DNA of 5,647 bases from CALXQW01 sp031553045 (GCA_031553045.1 JAVBLZ010000022.1:1-5647); one strand, 5' to 3'. Counted from the stretch's first letter, positions 1 through 5,590 are shown. The notes: generated from the sequence alone by a model not told the origin. Translations and numbers: made by a program.

Positions 1-73
1 AACAAAAAATAAAATTATTAAAAAAATTTTTATCATTTTATTTTTTTAAATTTAATCCTCAACATTTGCACAG

Positions 74-79
74 TATAAT
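74..79 (+). promoter_or_regulatory. Candidate -10 box (TATAAT) before the first gene
   Basis: A perfect TATAAT lies 41 bases before the ATG at 121, in a very AT-rich stretch. The matching -35 position (51-56, TTTAAT) is poor, with 3 of 6 consensus bases. If it is used, transcription would start about 7 bases downstream, inside the C-run. The last bases of the box also form an ATG (78-80), so the same bases could instead be a start codon. The two readings exclude each other unless a second promoter lies further upstream. Confidence 0.4.
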
Positions 80-80
80 G

Positions 81-97
81 CCCCCCCCCCCCCCCCC
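81..97 (+). repeat. Homopolymer run of 17 C
   Basis: Seventeen consecutive C residues follow directly on the ATG at 78-80 and precede the first gene. Runs this long in an AT-rich genome are unusual and mutate by slipped-strand mispairing; in other bacteria poly-C/poly-G tracts at gene starts drive phase variation. From the ATG at 78, 17 C gives a 22-codon frame ending at TGA 144-146, and 18 C meets TAG at 116-118. With 16 or 19 C the frame joins the gene at 121. The exact length in a read-based assembly is uncertain and may be a population mixture. Confidence 0.95.
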
Positions 98-120
98 AAG
101 AAACAAAAGCGCAGATAGAA

Positions 121-735
121 ATGCGCCTGAAGGCGAGTGCTGTTGAACTCGACAATGGCGATGTAATCATAAATATCAAAATGAAGGATTCTGTGGAAGG
201 CCTTTACGGGGTCAATTTAAGCAGTTGCGTTTTCCATATCCTACCCGATTTTGATATGGGACGTTATGAAAAGGAATTTCCGGCGCAAAAACGTAAGCAT
301 ATTTACGACCTTAAAGCTTGTTTTGAAACTTTAAAAATCCTGTTTGCGGAGCGAAAGATAAAAGTGCTGAAGGTAAATAATGACGCAGCTTTATTCAGAA
401 AATCCATAAAAGCGGGCGTGCCCATTGTAAGTGAAATTGCGGTAATGACCGACGAGGGTATATACGAATCTATTTTAGAGCGTCAAAAAAACCGAGAGGC
501 TTGCAAAAATGTCAAGGAATGGGTTGATATTCTTAGGGTGAATGAAAGAAAGCTTCTTGAAAAAATAAAAAAAACGAAACGCCTAAAAGGCGGCGGGTGC
601 CTAATCAAAGGCTATAACCTAAACACGAAAGAATTTTTGATATTTTCCACCCTGACAAAAGATTCTTTTTGGATCAGCGAAAAAGAATACAAGGCGCTAG
701 CCGACGGTATGTACACAGTTTATTTTGAATTGTGA
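121..735 (+). CDS. Hypothetical protein, possibly phase-variable
   Basis: I do not recognise this 204-residue protein. It has no signal peptide or obvious membrane segment and is hydrophilic, so it is probably cytoplasmic. A Lys/Glu-rich stretch (about residues 120-152) looks helical, possibly coiled-coil. It ends in a Gly-Gly-Gly turn followed by a strand-rich C-terminus with aromatic residues (about 155-204). There is no visible catalytic motif. The ATG at 121 has no Shine-Dalgarno. The frame stays open upstream through eight codons (QETKAQIE) and the C-run to a TAA at 76-78, so the true start may be the ATG at 78 when the C-run is 16 or 19 long. A small broken frame begins 12 bases downstream (748) and may have been co-transcribed. 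The gene itself is convincing for its length; its start and function are open. Confidence 0.75.
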   Translation: MRLKASAVELDNGDVIINIKMKDSVEGLYGVNLSSCVFHILPDFDMGRYEKEFPAQKRKHIYDLKACFETLKILFAERKIKVLKVNNDAALFRKSIKAGVPIVSEIAVMTDEGIYESILERQKNREACKNVKEWVDILRVNERKLLEKIKKTKRLKGGGCLIKGYNLNTKEFLIFSTLTKDSFWISEKEYKALADGMYTVYFEL

Positions 736-747
736 TTACAATAAAAA

Positions 748-946
748 ATGGGCTTAGGCATATCTAAAAATAATATTGAACTATTCAACATCTGTACTTG
801 GAAGTTCTTATTCAATGTATGTTGGGAGCTTCGCTTTTTTTTCATTCATTTTGAAAAGCAGGTAAAAATACTAAAACATATTTATTCTTGGTAGCGATGA
901 ATATGGGGATGCGCTTGAATTTACCACAAATGGAGATGAAGAATAA
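748..946 (+). pseudogene. Small broken coding remnant
   Basis: A 48-codon frame starts at ATG 748, 12 bases after the previous stop. It opens MGLGISKNNIELFN, carries an aromatic-rich middle (CTWKFLFNVCWEL) and stops at TAG 892-894. Another frame then gives an acidic tail (GSDEYGDALEFTTNGDEE) from 890 to TAA 944-946. The two pieces look more protein-like than random AT-rich sequence and could be the ends of one former gene broken by a shift. A T8 run (835-842) and the 34-nt repeat at 843-876 sit between them. I recognise no family. It could equally be chance open frames in an intergenic region. Confidence 0.3.
843..876 (+). repeat. 34-nt dispersed repeat, copy 1
   Basis: This segment matches 4307-4340 at 30 of 34 positions without gaps. 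The shared blocks are CATTCAT, TTGAAAAG and TAAAAATACTAAAA. Both copies lie on the + strand in the gap before a gene. Inside each is TTGAAA, a 15-base spacer and TAAAAC or TAAAAT, which looks like a -35/-10 pair with a short spacer. The match ends abruptly on both sides. It may be a shared promoter element or the remains of a short mobile repeat. Confidence 0.55.
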
Positions 947-1022
947 GGCTCAATAAAAGTCTAAACAAACTCTCATATGGCATAATTTTTTTTGTATTTT
1001 TTCGTTAAAAAAAACTTGACTG

Positions 1023-1028
1023 TATAAT
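1023..1028 (+). promoter_or_regulatory. Candidate -10 box of the PEP-CTERM gene
   Basis: A perfect TATAAT, preceded by TG, lies 47 bases before the ATG at 1076. Transcription would begin near 1035, giving a leader of about 40 bases. The expected -35 position (1000-1005) is poor. A good -35-like TTGACT lies at 1016-1021, but only one base before the TATAAT, so it cannot pair with it. A weaker downstream partner (TATAGC, 1036-1041) would give a 14-base spacer, which is too short. AT-rich sequence upstream could act as an UP element. Confidence 0.5.
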
Positions 1029-1075
1029 AAGGCAATATAGCCTTTTACGCATAACACTTTAAAGTTTATTTACCA

Positions 1076-3094
1076 ATGAAAGCATTATCCTTGAATTCAT
1101 TATTTGCGGCAGGAGTTATCTTCTCTGCTTCGGCTTTTGCACAAACAGCGCCCACCCAGCCTTTCAGCGCAGGGGACTTTTTCTGGAATGCAGGTCAGTC
1201 GGCTCTCGCTACGGCATCTAATTGGAGTACTGATCAAAATACCGCCACAGCAGCAAGCAATCTTGGCGATATTTCTACCAAGATATTCGGTCGCATGAAC
1301 GGTAAGACTACTGTTACTGTAATGACCAGTGTTACGGAAACTGTTACAATTAAAGGTATTTTGAATGATGTCGTCCCCACCGCCACAACACCGGCTGGCG
1401 CTTGGACTTGGTTCGACAGTTCCAGCACCAATCCTACAAACTTTACTGTGAGCGACGGCATAGTTAACACATCAAAGTATGGTACGGATACTGCAGAATA
1501 TAAGTATTCCACTACGACACTCATCGTAAGAGGTAGAAACGGCGGCAAGGATTTCACTGCAAATATTGGCGGCGTGTACGGAACAAATGGCAGTAGAACT
1601 CTTTTGGGCTCAACTGGCTCCGGGGAGTTTATTACAACTTTAAATATCACAGATGATATTGTGCTAAAAGCTAATGCCGACAGCACCTTATCTGTTCTCG
1701 AAATTAGGGCTAAGAATTTCTCCATGACGGCTGGTAAAAATATTTATCTTGAAGGCGGCAATTTGGGTTTTTACAAAGCTTCAAACAAAAGCAGCGGCGA
1801 ACTTTGGGGCAACCCCGATGTTGATTTTTCGGGAAACACCATATATGCAAAGGGTACAAATGTTATCACAATAGGCAATGTGTACAATAGCGCTTATGAT
1901 TCCATAATAAAAGTTGGCGATATTAACATTTCTGATGCCCAGACTTCTACGACAACTCTTTCCATATATACAGACAATGCAACCGCAGCAACAGTTGGAA
2001 AAATAAGCGCAACAACAAGCGCATCTGGTATCACAGGCGGTACTTTAAGCATCTATACGGGCGGCAGGGCTCTTACGGTAGAGTCTATGGATGTGGCTCT
2101 TGAAACTGTAGATATCCGCGCAAATCTAACCATTACTGGGGATTTAAAAAACACTTATCTTGGCGCAGACGCCCTTAAAATCTCCAGTTTTCGTCTGGCA
2201 AACAGCGGTTCTTTGACGATTACGGGTGCATTGCAAAATGACGGCAGAATGTCTTTCGACAAAGACCAAGCTGCGGGCGCAAACGTTACGGTATCCATGG
2301 CAGGCATAAAAGGCGGCTCGGATGATGCAACGCGCATTACAACGGTATCTAACGCAACCACAACTTTGTTGCTAAATGGCAACGACGCCGATGTTACCTA
2401 CACATTTAAAGGCCGCATACACGACGTTTCACAGGCATCACTTGTTACTGACATAAAGGCTTTGGGGCAAAAAGGCGCTATTGGCATTGTCAAAGAGGGC
2501 GTAGGAAAACAATATTTGAGAGGCAATATTTATTACCGCGGAGACACCATTGTGAAAAGCGGCGAGCTCTATATGAACGCCAGCGGTTTGGGCAAAAGCT
2601 CGTCAGATGTTACCAAGCAGTGGGGTATTGCTAAACTCATACTTGAGGGCGGCAAGTTCGGCGCAGCAGGCTCTTCCAGTGAGGTTGGCTCGGTTATGGC
2701 AACAGATATAGAATTTAAGGGCGGCATATTGGCTTACGATATTGCAAGTGCTACTAGCTACGATAAAATCAAACTTTCTGGTGAAACGCCTGTTACAATA
2801 GCCGACGGCAATGTAATGAAGTTTGAAGTCAAATTCTTGGCAGTTACTGAAGACATTATCAACGCAAAATATTCACTCATAGATTTTGGCGAAACCCTTG
2901 TCGGTGATGATATTTTGAATGATGCAGAGCTTTCGCTTAGCGGTATAGACACGGGCGTTTATAAGGGCGTTCTTTCACTTCTCGACAATAGGCTTACGCT
3001 TAGTTTGCAGCTCATTCCTGAGCCGTCAACTTACGCTGCTATTTTCGGCTTGGCGGCATTGCTCTTTGTGATACGTCGTCGCAAGTCAAAATAA
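1076..3094 (+). CDS. Secreted PEP-CTERM protein with autotransporter-type repeat
   Basis: This 672-residue protein is exported and probably cell-envelope attached. Residues 1-22 form a Sec signal peptide (MKALSLNSLFAAGVIFSASAFA, cleavage before Gln23 likely). The mature part is rich in Thr, Ser, Gly and Asn, has no cysteine that I can see, and looks like a repetitive beta-solenoid. Residues 34-53, with spaced Trp residues (FFWNAG, SNW), resemble the start of many such proteins. Residues about 440-503 fit the passenger-associated transport repeat of autotransporters: YTFKGRI, then IVKEGVGKQYLRG, then YRGDTIVKSGELYMN. No beta-barrel translocator follows. The C-terminus is a complete PEP-CTERM signal: Pro-Glu-Pro at 648-650, a hydrophobic helix at about 653-666 and the basic tail RRRKSK. 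In this system an exosortase, not present in the window, removes the tag. No Shine-Dalgarno is seen. The gene has its own promoter and terminator. The substrate or structural role cannot be read from the sequence. Confidence 0.93.
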   Translation: MKALSLNSLFAAGVIFSASAFAQTAPTQPFSAGDFFWNAGQSALATASNWSTDQNTATAASNLGDISTKIFGRMNGKTTVTVMTSVTETVTIKGILNDVVPTATTPAGAWTWFDSSSTNPTNFTVSDGIVNTSKYGTDTAEYKYSTTTLIVRGRNGGKDFTANIGGVYGTNGSRTLLGSTGSGEFITTLNITDDIVLKANADSTLSVLEIRAKNFSMTAGKNIYLEGGNLGFYKASNKSSGELWGNPDVDFSGNTIYAKGTNVITIGNVYNSAYDSIIKVGDINISDAQTSTTTLSIYTDNATAATVGKISATTSASGITGGTLSIYTGGRALTVESMDVALETVDIRANLTITGDLKNTYLGADALKISSFRLANSGSLTITGALQNDGRMSFDKDQAAGANVTVSMAGIKGGSDDATRITTVSNATTTLLLNGNDADVTYTFKGRIHDVSQASLVTDIKALGQKGAIGIVKEGVGKQYLRGNIYYRGDTIVKSGELYMNASGLGKSSSDVTKQWGIAKLILEGGKFGAAGSSSEVGSVMATDIEFKGGILAYDIASATSYDKIKLSGETPVTIADGNVMKFEVKFLAVTEDIINAKYSLIDFGETLVGDDILNDAELSLSGIDTGVYKGVLSLLDNRLTLSLQLIPEPSTYAAIFGLAALLFVIRRRKSK

Positions 3095-3111
3095 GTTTTT
3101 ATAAATTGCAT

Positions 3112-3155
3112 AAATGGCGCAGAATTTCCTTTGAATGGAACTGCGCCATTTTTTT
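3112..3155 (+). terminator. Rho-independent terminator of the PEP-CTERM gene
   Basis: Perfect 11-base arms (AAATGGCGCAG at 3112-3122 and CTGCGCCATTT at 3141-3151) begin 17 bases after the stop codon. A smaller inner stem (TTCC/GGAA, 3126-3129 with 3137-3140) closes the loop. The right arm runs into seven T (3149-3155). The flanking A/T also gives a partial opposite-strand terminator, but no minus-strand gene is nearby. Confidence 0.92.
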
Positions 3156-3178
3156 ATATTATGACGGGGTCTCTACGC

Positions 3179-3207
3179 TTGCCAGACTAATACTTTTTTG
3201 TCATACT
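3179..3207 (+). promoter_or_regulatory. Candidate sigma70-type promoter of the EEP hydrolase gene
   Basis: TTGCCA (3179-3184, 5 of 6 consensus) is followed after exactly 17 bases by CATACT (3202-3207, 4 of 6). The predicted transcription start is about 3213-3215, at or next to the A of the ATG at 3214. The mRNA could therefore be leaderless, which fits the absence of a Shine-Dalgarno. It lies directly downstream of the strong terminator, so the gene needs its own promoter. Confidence 0.45.
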
Positions 3208-3213
3208 TAAGTA

Positions 3214-4071
3214 ATGAAAAAGTTTTTTGCATTCATAGTTTTAGTATTTTTTTACTTATCTATTTATGCGGAATCTTTGCGTGTGGCTTCGTTTAATTTG
3301 CGTATGGACACGGCAAAAGACGCAGAAAACGCTTGGGAATACCGCAAAGATTTCGCCAAAGACTTGATAAACTTCTATGCCTTCGACATCTGCGCTACGC
3401 AAGAGGGTTTTAAACACCAACTTGATTATTTGACAGGAGACGCAAGTATTTACGCATACATAGGCATTGCAAGGGAAGACGGTAAAGAGACTGGCGAACA
3501 TTCTGCAATTATCTACAATAAAAAGCGTGTAAAGCTGCTCAAAAATGGGGATTTTTGGTTTTCTGAAACGCCCGCAATTTCCTCTTTGGGGTGGGACGCC
3601 GCTTGCAAACGCATTTGCAGTTGGGCTAAATTTAAAGATTCAAAAAGCGGCAAGGAATTTTTCTTTTTTAGTCTGCATCTTGACCACAAGGGCGCTTTGG
3701 CTCGTGAAAATTCGTCAAAATTGCTACTTGAAAAAATCCGTATCATAGCCGGAAATTCCACAGTAATAATAGCCGGAGACTTCAATTCTTTGCCCTCCGA
3801 CAAGCCTGTCGCACAGATTTTAAAAGGTGGATTCTTTGACGCCTTTAAAATATCCGATGCAAAACCTTACGGGCCAATTTATACTTTTCACCGCTTTGAG
3901 GGTTTGCCTGTTGTTACCGATTCTGGCGTAAGTACAAATGAAAGCAGGATAGACTATATCTTTACCTCAAAAGCTGTGAGTGTCTTAAAATATGCGACAA
4001 TCAGCGACAATAATTGCGGGAAATATCCTTCCGACCACTTTCCCATAATGGCGGATATAAATATTGAATAA
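3214..4071 (+). CDS. Secreted endonuclease/exonuclease/phosphatase-family hydrolase
   Basis: This 285-residue protein belongs to the EEP superfamily (DNase I-like fold, Exo_endo_phos), metal-dependent phosphoesterases. The motifs appear in the expected order: ASFNLR with Asn28, ATQEG with Gln63-Glu64 (metal-binding Glu), SLHLDHKG with His155 and Asp157, AGDFNSLPSD with Asp189 and Asn191, RIDYIF with Asp247, and the terminal PSDHFP with Asp274-His275. The central LGWDAACKRICSWAKF stretch (125-140) is typical of the EEP-1-like subgroup of small secreted bacterial members. Residues 1-19 (MKKFFAFIVLVFFYLSIYA) form a signal peptide, so it acts outside the inner membrane; some residues hint at a lipid-like anchor but there is no lipobox Cys. 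Length is normal and no key residue is missing. Substrate (nucleic acid, phospholipid, inositol phosphate or sugar phosphate) cannot be told from the motifs. It is transcribed separately from the PEP-CTERM gene upstream. Confidence 0.93.
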   Translation: MKKFFAFIVLVFFYLSIYAESLRVASFNLRMDTAKDAENAWEYRKDFAKDLINFYAFDICATQEGFKHQLDYLTGDASIYAYIGIAREDGKETGEHSAIIYNKKRVKLLKNGDFWFSETPAISSLGWDAACKRICSWAKFKDSKSGKEFFFFSLHLDHKGALARENSSKLLLEKIRIIAGNSTVIIAGDFNSLPSDKPVAQILKGGFFDAFKISDAKPYGPIYTFHRFEGLPVVTDSGVSTNESRIDYIFTSKAVSVLKYATISDNNCGKYPSDHFPIMADINIE

Positions 4072-4115
4072 GCTCTCTTGCCCTGAATTTATCGTCATTG
4101 CCAGTTTAGACATCA

Positions 4116-4167
4116 TTTGCCCTAAGTAAATTTTATGGAGCAAAAATATAGGGCGAATATTTTGTTT
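4116..4167 (+). terminator. Probable terminator after the EEP hydrolase gene
   Basis: TTTGCCCTA (4116-4124) can pair with TAGGGCGAA (4149-4157) over nine positions including one U-G pair. A 24-base loop contains a further TTTT/AAAA stem (4131-4134 with 4142-4145). A T-rich tail (ATTTTGTTT, 4159-4167) follows. The loop is long and the tail interrupted, so this is weaker than the terminator at 3112-3155, but no better candidate follows the stop at 4071. It overlaps the start of the broken frame at 4135. Confidence 0.4.
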
Positions 4168-4325
4168 AATCTATGCGCTGTTTCTGAAAAAAATAGGAGG
4201 ACGCCTTTCTAGCGCTGTCTCTTTTTTTTGTTTTCGCAAGTCTTGCGCAAAAAAAATTGCAAAAATTTACCTCTGCGAAATCAACGGCAGAAGGACATCT
4301 GAAAATCATTCATATTGAAAAGTAA
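4135..4325 (+). pseudogene. Frameshifted remnant resembling a secreted-protein start
   Basis: A 25-codon frame from ATG 4135 ends SEKNRRTPF at TAG 4210-4212. Stepping to the next frame at 4206 continues for 39 codons, beginning FLALSLFFVFASLAQ and ending HLKIIHIEK at TAA 4323-4325. Joined, the basic KNRRTP, the hydrophobic LALSLFFVFASLA and the Gln that follows make a textbook signal peptide, broken by one missing base. A7 (4187-4193) and T8 (4222-4229) runs are likely slip sites. There is no intact start for the joined frame, no Shine-Dalgarno and no family match that I recognise. It may be a dead secreted-protein gene or a chance arrangement. Confidence 0.25.
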
Positions 4326-4340
4326 TTAAAAATACTAAAA
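4307..4340 (+). repeat. 34-nt dispersed repeat, copy 2
   Basis: This is the partner of 843-876, with differences at repeat positions 8, 17, 19 and 20. It ends 67 bases before the ATG at 4408. In this copy the embedded TTGAAA (4315-4320) and TAAAAT (4336-4341, 5 of 6 to the -10 consensus) are better conserved than in copy 1. Confidence 0.55.
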
Positions 4341-4341
4341 T
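4315..4341 (+). promoter_or_regulatory. Possible promoter of the lysozyme-like gene
   Basis: TTGAAA (4315-4320) and TAAAAT (4336-4341) are separated by 15 bases, two fewer than ideal. A start near 4348 would give a leader of about 60 bases. It lies within the 34-nt repeat. In AT-rich sequence such matches arise easily, so support rests mainly on position and on the duplicate. Confidence 0.3.
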
Positions 4342-4407
4342 ATTTTGCTCGCAAAGCGGTATGTAAAGATAGAGAAGTTACGGATATTTTCAGCATGAAA
4401 AATCCTT

Positions 4408-5142
4408 ATGCCCGCAAAAAAGAAAAGATTTTCAAGAGTACGTGCAAGTCGCAAAAAAAAGCCGCAAGGCAAATTTGCAATTTTTAAAGCCAATTTGACG
4501 GGCAGAAAGGGGCTCGGCGTACTTGCGGTATTTGTGATTTTTCTTGTCTGGATTTTCAACAGTTCCCCAAAATACACTTCGGCGGAGCTTTACATGTTGG
4601 CTAAAATTAAAGAACGGTATTCAGGTTTTTCCGTAGAGTATGGTTACAATGAAGCGTATGAAGTCGGTCAAAAGGCTTGCGAATTTCTGGCAAGAGAAAC
4701 GGGCGTTGCGCTTTTCAATACCTATGACGCCAAAATGCTTTTGCTTGGCACAGCCTGTGCCGAAACAAATCTGCGTTCTCGTTTTCAAGACGGCAATGGC
4801 TATGCGGCGGGGCTATATCAGGTAGAATACGCAACCTTTAAAGATGTCTGGAATAGGCAGCTTGCCACAACATTTCCGGGTCTAAAATCAAAAATTATTT
4901 TGAACTATTCAAAAGATGGCAAAGATATTAAGTTTGAAAATCTGATTACCGATGCCGGGCTTTGCGCCATAATTGCAAGGCTTTATTATTACGGGCGGAA
5001 GGGGCAGATACCGTCCGCAGAAGATATAGAGGCTCAGGCGCATTATTATAAGACAGAGTACAATACTTTGCGGGGCAAAGGTTCTGTCGCCCGTTACATT
5101 GCCTGTTTACAATCCGCCCGCAAAAAGAGTGAAAGAAAATAA
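4408..5142 (+). CDS. Membrane-anchored lysozyme/lytic-transglycosylase-like protein
   Basis: This 244-residue protein has three parts. Residues 1-35 are strongly basic (14 Lys/Arg, no acidic residue) and should stay in the cytoplasm. Residues 37-50 (GVLAVFVIFLVWIF) are a single membrane helix or uncleaved signal anchor, which puts the rest in the periplasm. Residues about 85-235 resemble the lysozyme-like fold: ACAETNLRSR with Glu119 as the likely catalytic acid, then GYAAGLYQVE (131-140), matching the Gly-Leu-Tyr/Phe-Gln motif of transglycosylases, and a late AHYYKTEYNTLRGKG segment (211-225) seen in phage-type members. The usual Glu-Ser pair is Glu-Thr here. It probably cuts peptidoglycan, but binding to it without cutting cannot be excluded. 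ATG 4408 has no Shine-Dalgarno; the next Met (residue 63) lies beyond the helix, so 4408 is preferred. It stands alone, with no holin or other phage gene beside it. Confidence 0.75.
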   Translation: MPAKKKRFSRVRASRKKKPQGKFAIFKANLTGRKGLGVLAVFVIFLVWIFNSSPKYTSAELYMLAKIKERYSGFSVEYGYNEAYEVGQKACEFLARETGVALFNTYDAKMLLLGTACAETNLRSRFQDGNGYAAGLYQVEYATFKDVWNRQLATTFPGLKSKIILNYSKDGKDIKFENLITDAGLCAIIARLYYYGRKGQIPSAEDIEAQAHYYKTEYNTLRGKGSVARYIACLQSARKKSERK

Positions 5143-5512
5143 GCGGCAATTATAAAAATCAAGAGAGGTAAAGTGGGGGATTATTCCTTGATATTGTATA
5201 AATTTTATAAAAAAAATATTTAGTTAATTCATTTTCTTTGCTTTGTTTATAAGGGGTTAATGGATAGTGGGAAAAAAAATATTGACCAAATTCCAAATTT
5301 CTTCACTTTGTGCGGTCTTTCATTTTGAGAACTGTTTCTGAAAGGATGCGGTAATTGAGATGGGGCGATGTTCTCTAAAATACTTTTTTAATTTTTGAAA
5401 AAAAATCTAAAAAATTATGTTGACAGTTCGATAAATTATCGACACAACATCGGTCTTTCTTTAAATGGGATACTATCCGCCAGTCGGAAAGGGCCTTTTA
5501 AAGGGGAAAGAA

Positions 5513-5523
5513 GTTCTTTGAAA
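5513..5523 (+). promoter_or_regulatory. boxA-like antitermination element
   Basis: GTTCTTTGAAA resembles the boxA element (consensus near TGCTCTTTAACA or TGTTCTTTGAAAA) found in rRNA operon leaders, where the Nus factors bind. In several phyla such a box sits 100-200 bases before 16S rRNA, and this one is about 125 bases from the window end. The terminator-like hairpin only 30 bases downstream argues against a simple rRNA leader, unless antitermination overrides it. An 11-base match alone is weak evidence. Confidence 0.3.
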
Positions 5524-5553
5524 TTTACTAAGTACGATTGTGCAAAACCTGAT

Positions 5554-5584
5554 CAATATTTCGATGAGAAATGTTGGTTTTTTT
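5554..5584 (+). terminator. Terminator-like hairpin
   Basis: CAATATTTC (5554-5562) pairs fully with GAAATGTTG (5568-5576), with one U-G pair, around a five-base loop (GATGA). G and seven T (5578-5584) follow. The stem is AU-rich and so not very stable, but the geometry fits an intrinsic terminator. No coding gene ends just before it, which supports a non-coding transcript. Confidence 0.45.
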
Positions 5585-5590
5585 AAATTA

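Larger units (their letters stand above)
736..1075. other. Intergenic stretch between the first gene and the PEP-CTERM gene
   Basis: This 340-base gap holds the broken frames at 748-946, one copy of a 34-nt repeat (843-876) and the promoter of the next gene (1023-1028). A very weak hairpin followed by T8 (about 824-842, GGGAGC-TTC-GCTTTT, mostly G-U pairs) is the only terminator-like element after the first gene. Nothing else stands out; 947-1010 is AT-rich with no gene. Confidence 0.6.
4072..4407. other. Intergenic stretch between the EEP and lysozyme-like genes
   Basis: This 336-base gap holds a probable terminator (4116-4167), a frameshifted coding remnant (4135-4325), the second copy of the 34-nt repeat (4307-4340) and a possible promoter for the next gene within it. 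It also has an inverted repeat at 4222-4256: T8-G and CGCAAG on the left pair with CTTGCG and C-A8 on the right, apart from four extra T on the left. Because the T-run is on the 5' side and the A-run on the 3' side, that hairpin is not a terminator on either strand. Confidence 0.6.
5417..5584 (+). ncRNA. Candidate structured RNA or leader region
   Basis: Five near-perfect inverted repeats follow one another on about 170 bases and the last has a T-run. They are ATGTTG(N5)TCGATAA-A-TTATCGA(CA)CAACAT (5417-5450), GGATA-C-TATCC (5468-5478), CCTTT-T-AAAGG (5494-5504), AAAGAA-G-TTCTTT (5507-5519) and the terminator stem (5554-5576). It does not match the hallmarks I know for tmRNA, RNase P RNA, SRP RNA or 6S RNA. 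It could be an unrecognised small RNA, or the leader of an rRNA operon lying beyond the window. No good promoter is seen: TTGACA at 5420-5425 lacks a -10 partner. Confidence 0.3.

Noticed and set aside
1234..1725. 163-codon open frame on the minus strand inside the PEP-CTERM gene
   Set aside because: It lies wholly antisense to a well-supported gene; its Val/Pro/Ser-rich product mirrors the Thr/Asn/Gly-rich codons of the real frame.
2155..2952. Two further minus-strand frames (2155-2382 and 2758-2952)
   Set aside because: Short and antisense to the PEP-CTERM gene, with no motif.
3256..3803. Minus-strand frames and a +2 frame inside the EEP hydrolase gene
   Set aside because: The real frame carries every catalytic motif of the EEP family in order, so overlapping frames are shadows.
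4178..4189. 12-base match CTGTTTCTGAAA shared with 5332-5343
   Set aside because: About one exact 12-base match is expected by chance in a window of this size, and the flanks do not match.
4195..4200. Perfect AGGAGG as a ribosome binding site
   Set aside because: No ATG, GTG or TTG follows at a suitable distance; it is read as Arg-Arg codons in the broken frame.
4130..4318. 62-codon open stretch in a third frame of the 4072-4407 gap
   Set aside because: It has no usable start codon and unremarkable composition; the signal-peptide-like reading in the other frames is more convincing.
4335..4577. 80-codon minus-strand frame over the start of the lysozyme-like gene
   Set aside because: It overlaps the basic tail and membrane helix of a better-supported gene and shows no protein family features.
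5395..5586. 63-codon frame with TTG start in the right-end region
   Set aside because: It has no ATG, no Shine-Dalgarno and no recognisable domain, and it covers several inverted repeats and a terminator-like hairpin that explain the region better as non-coding.
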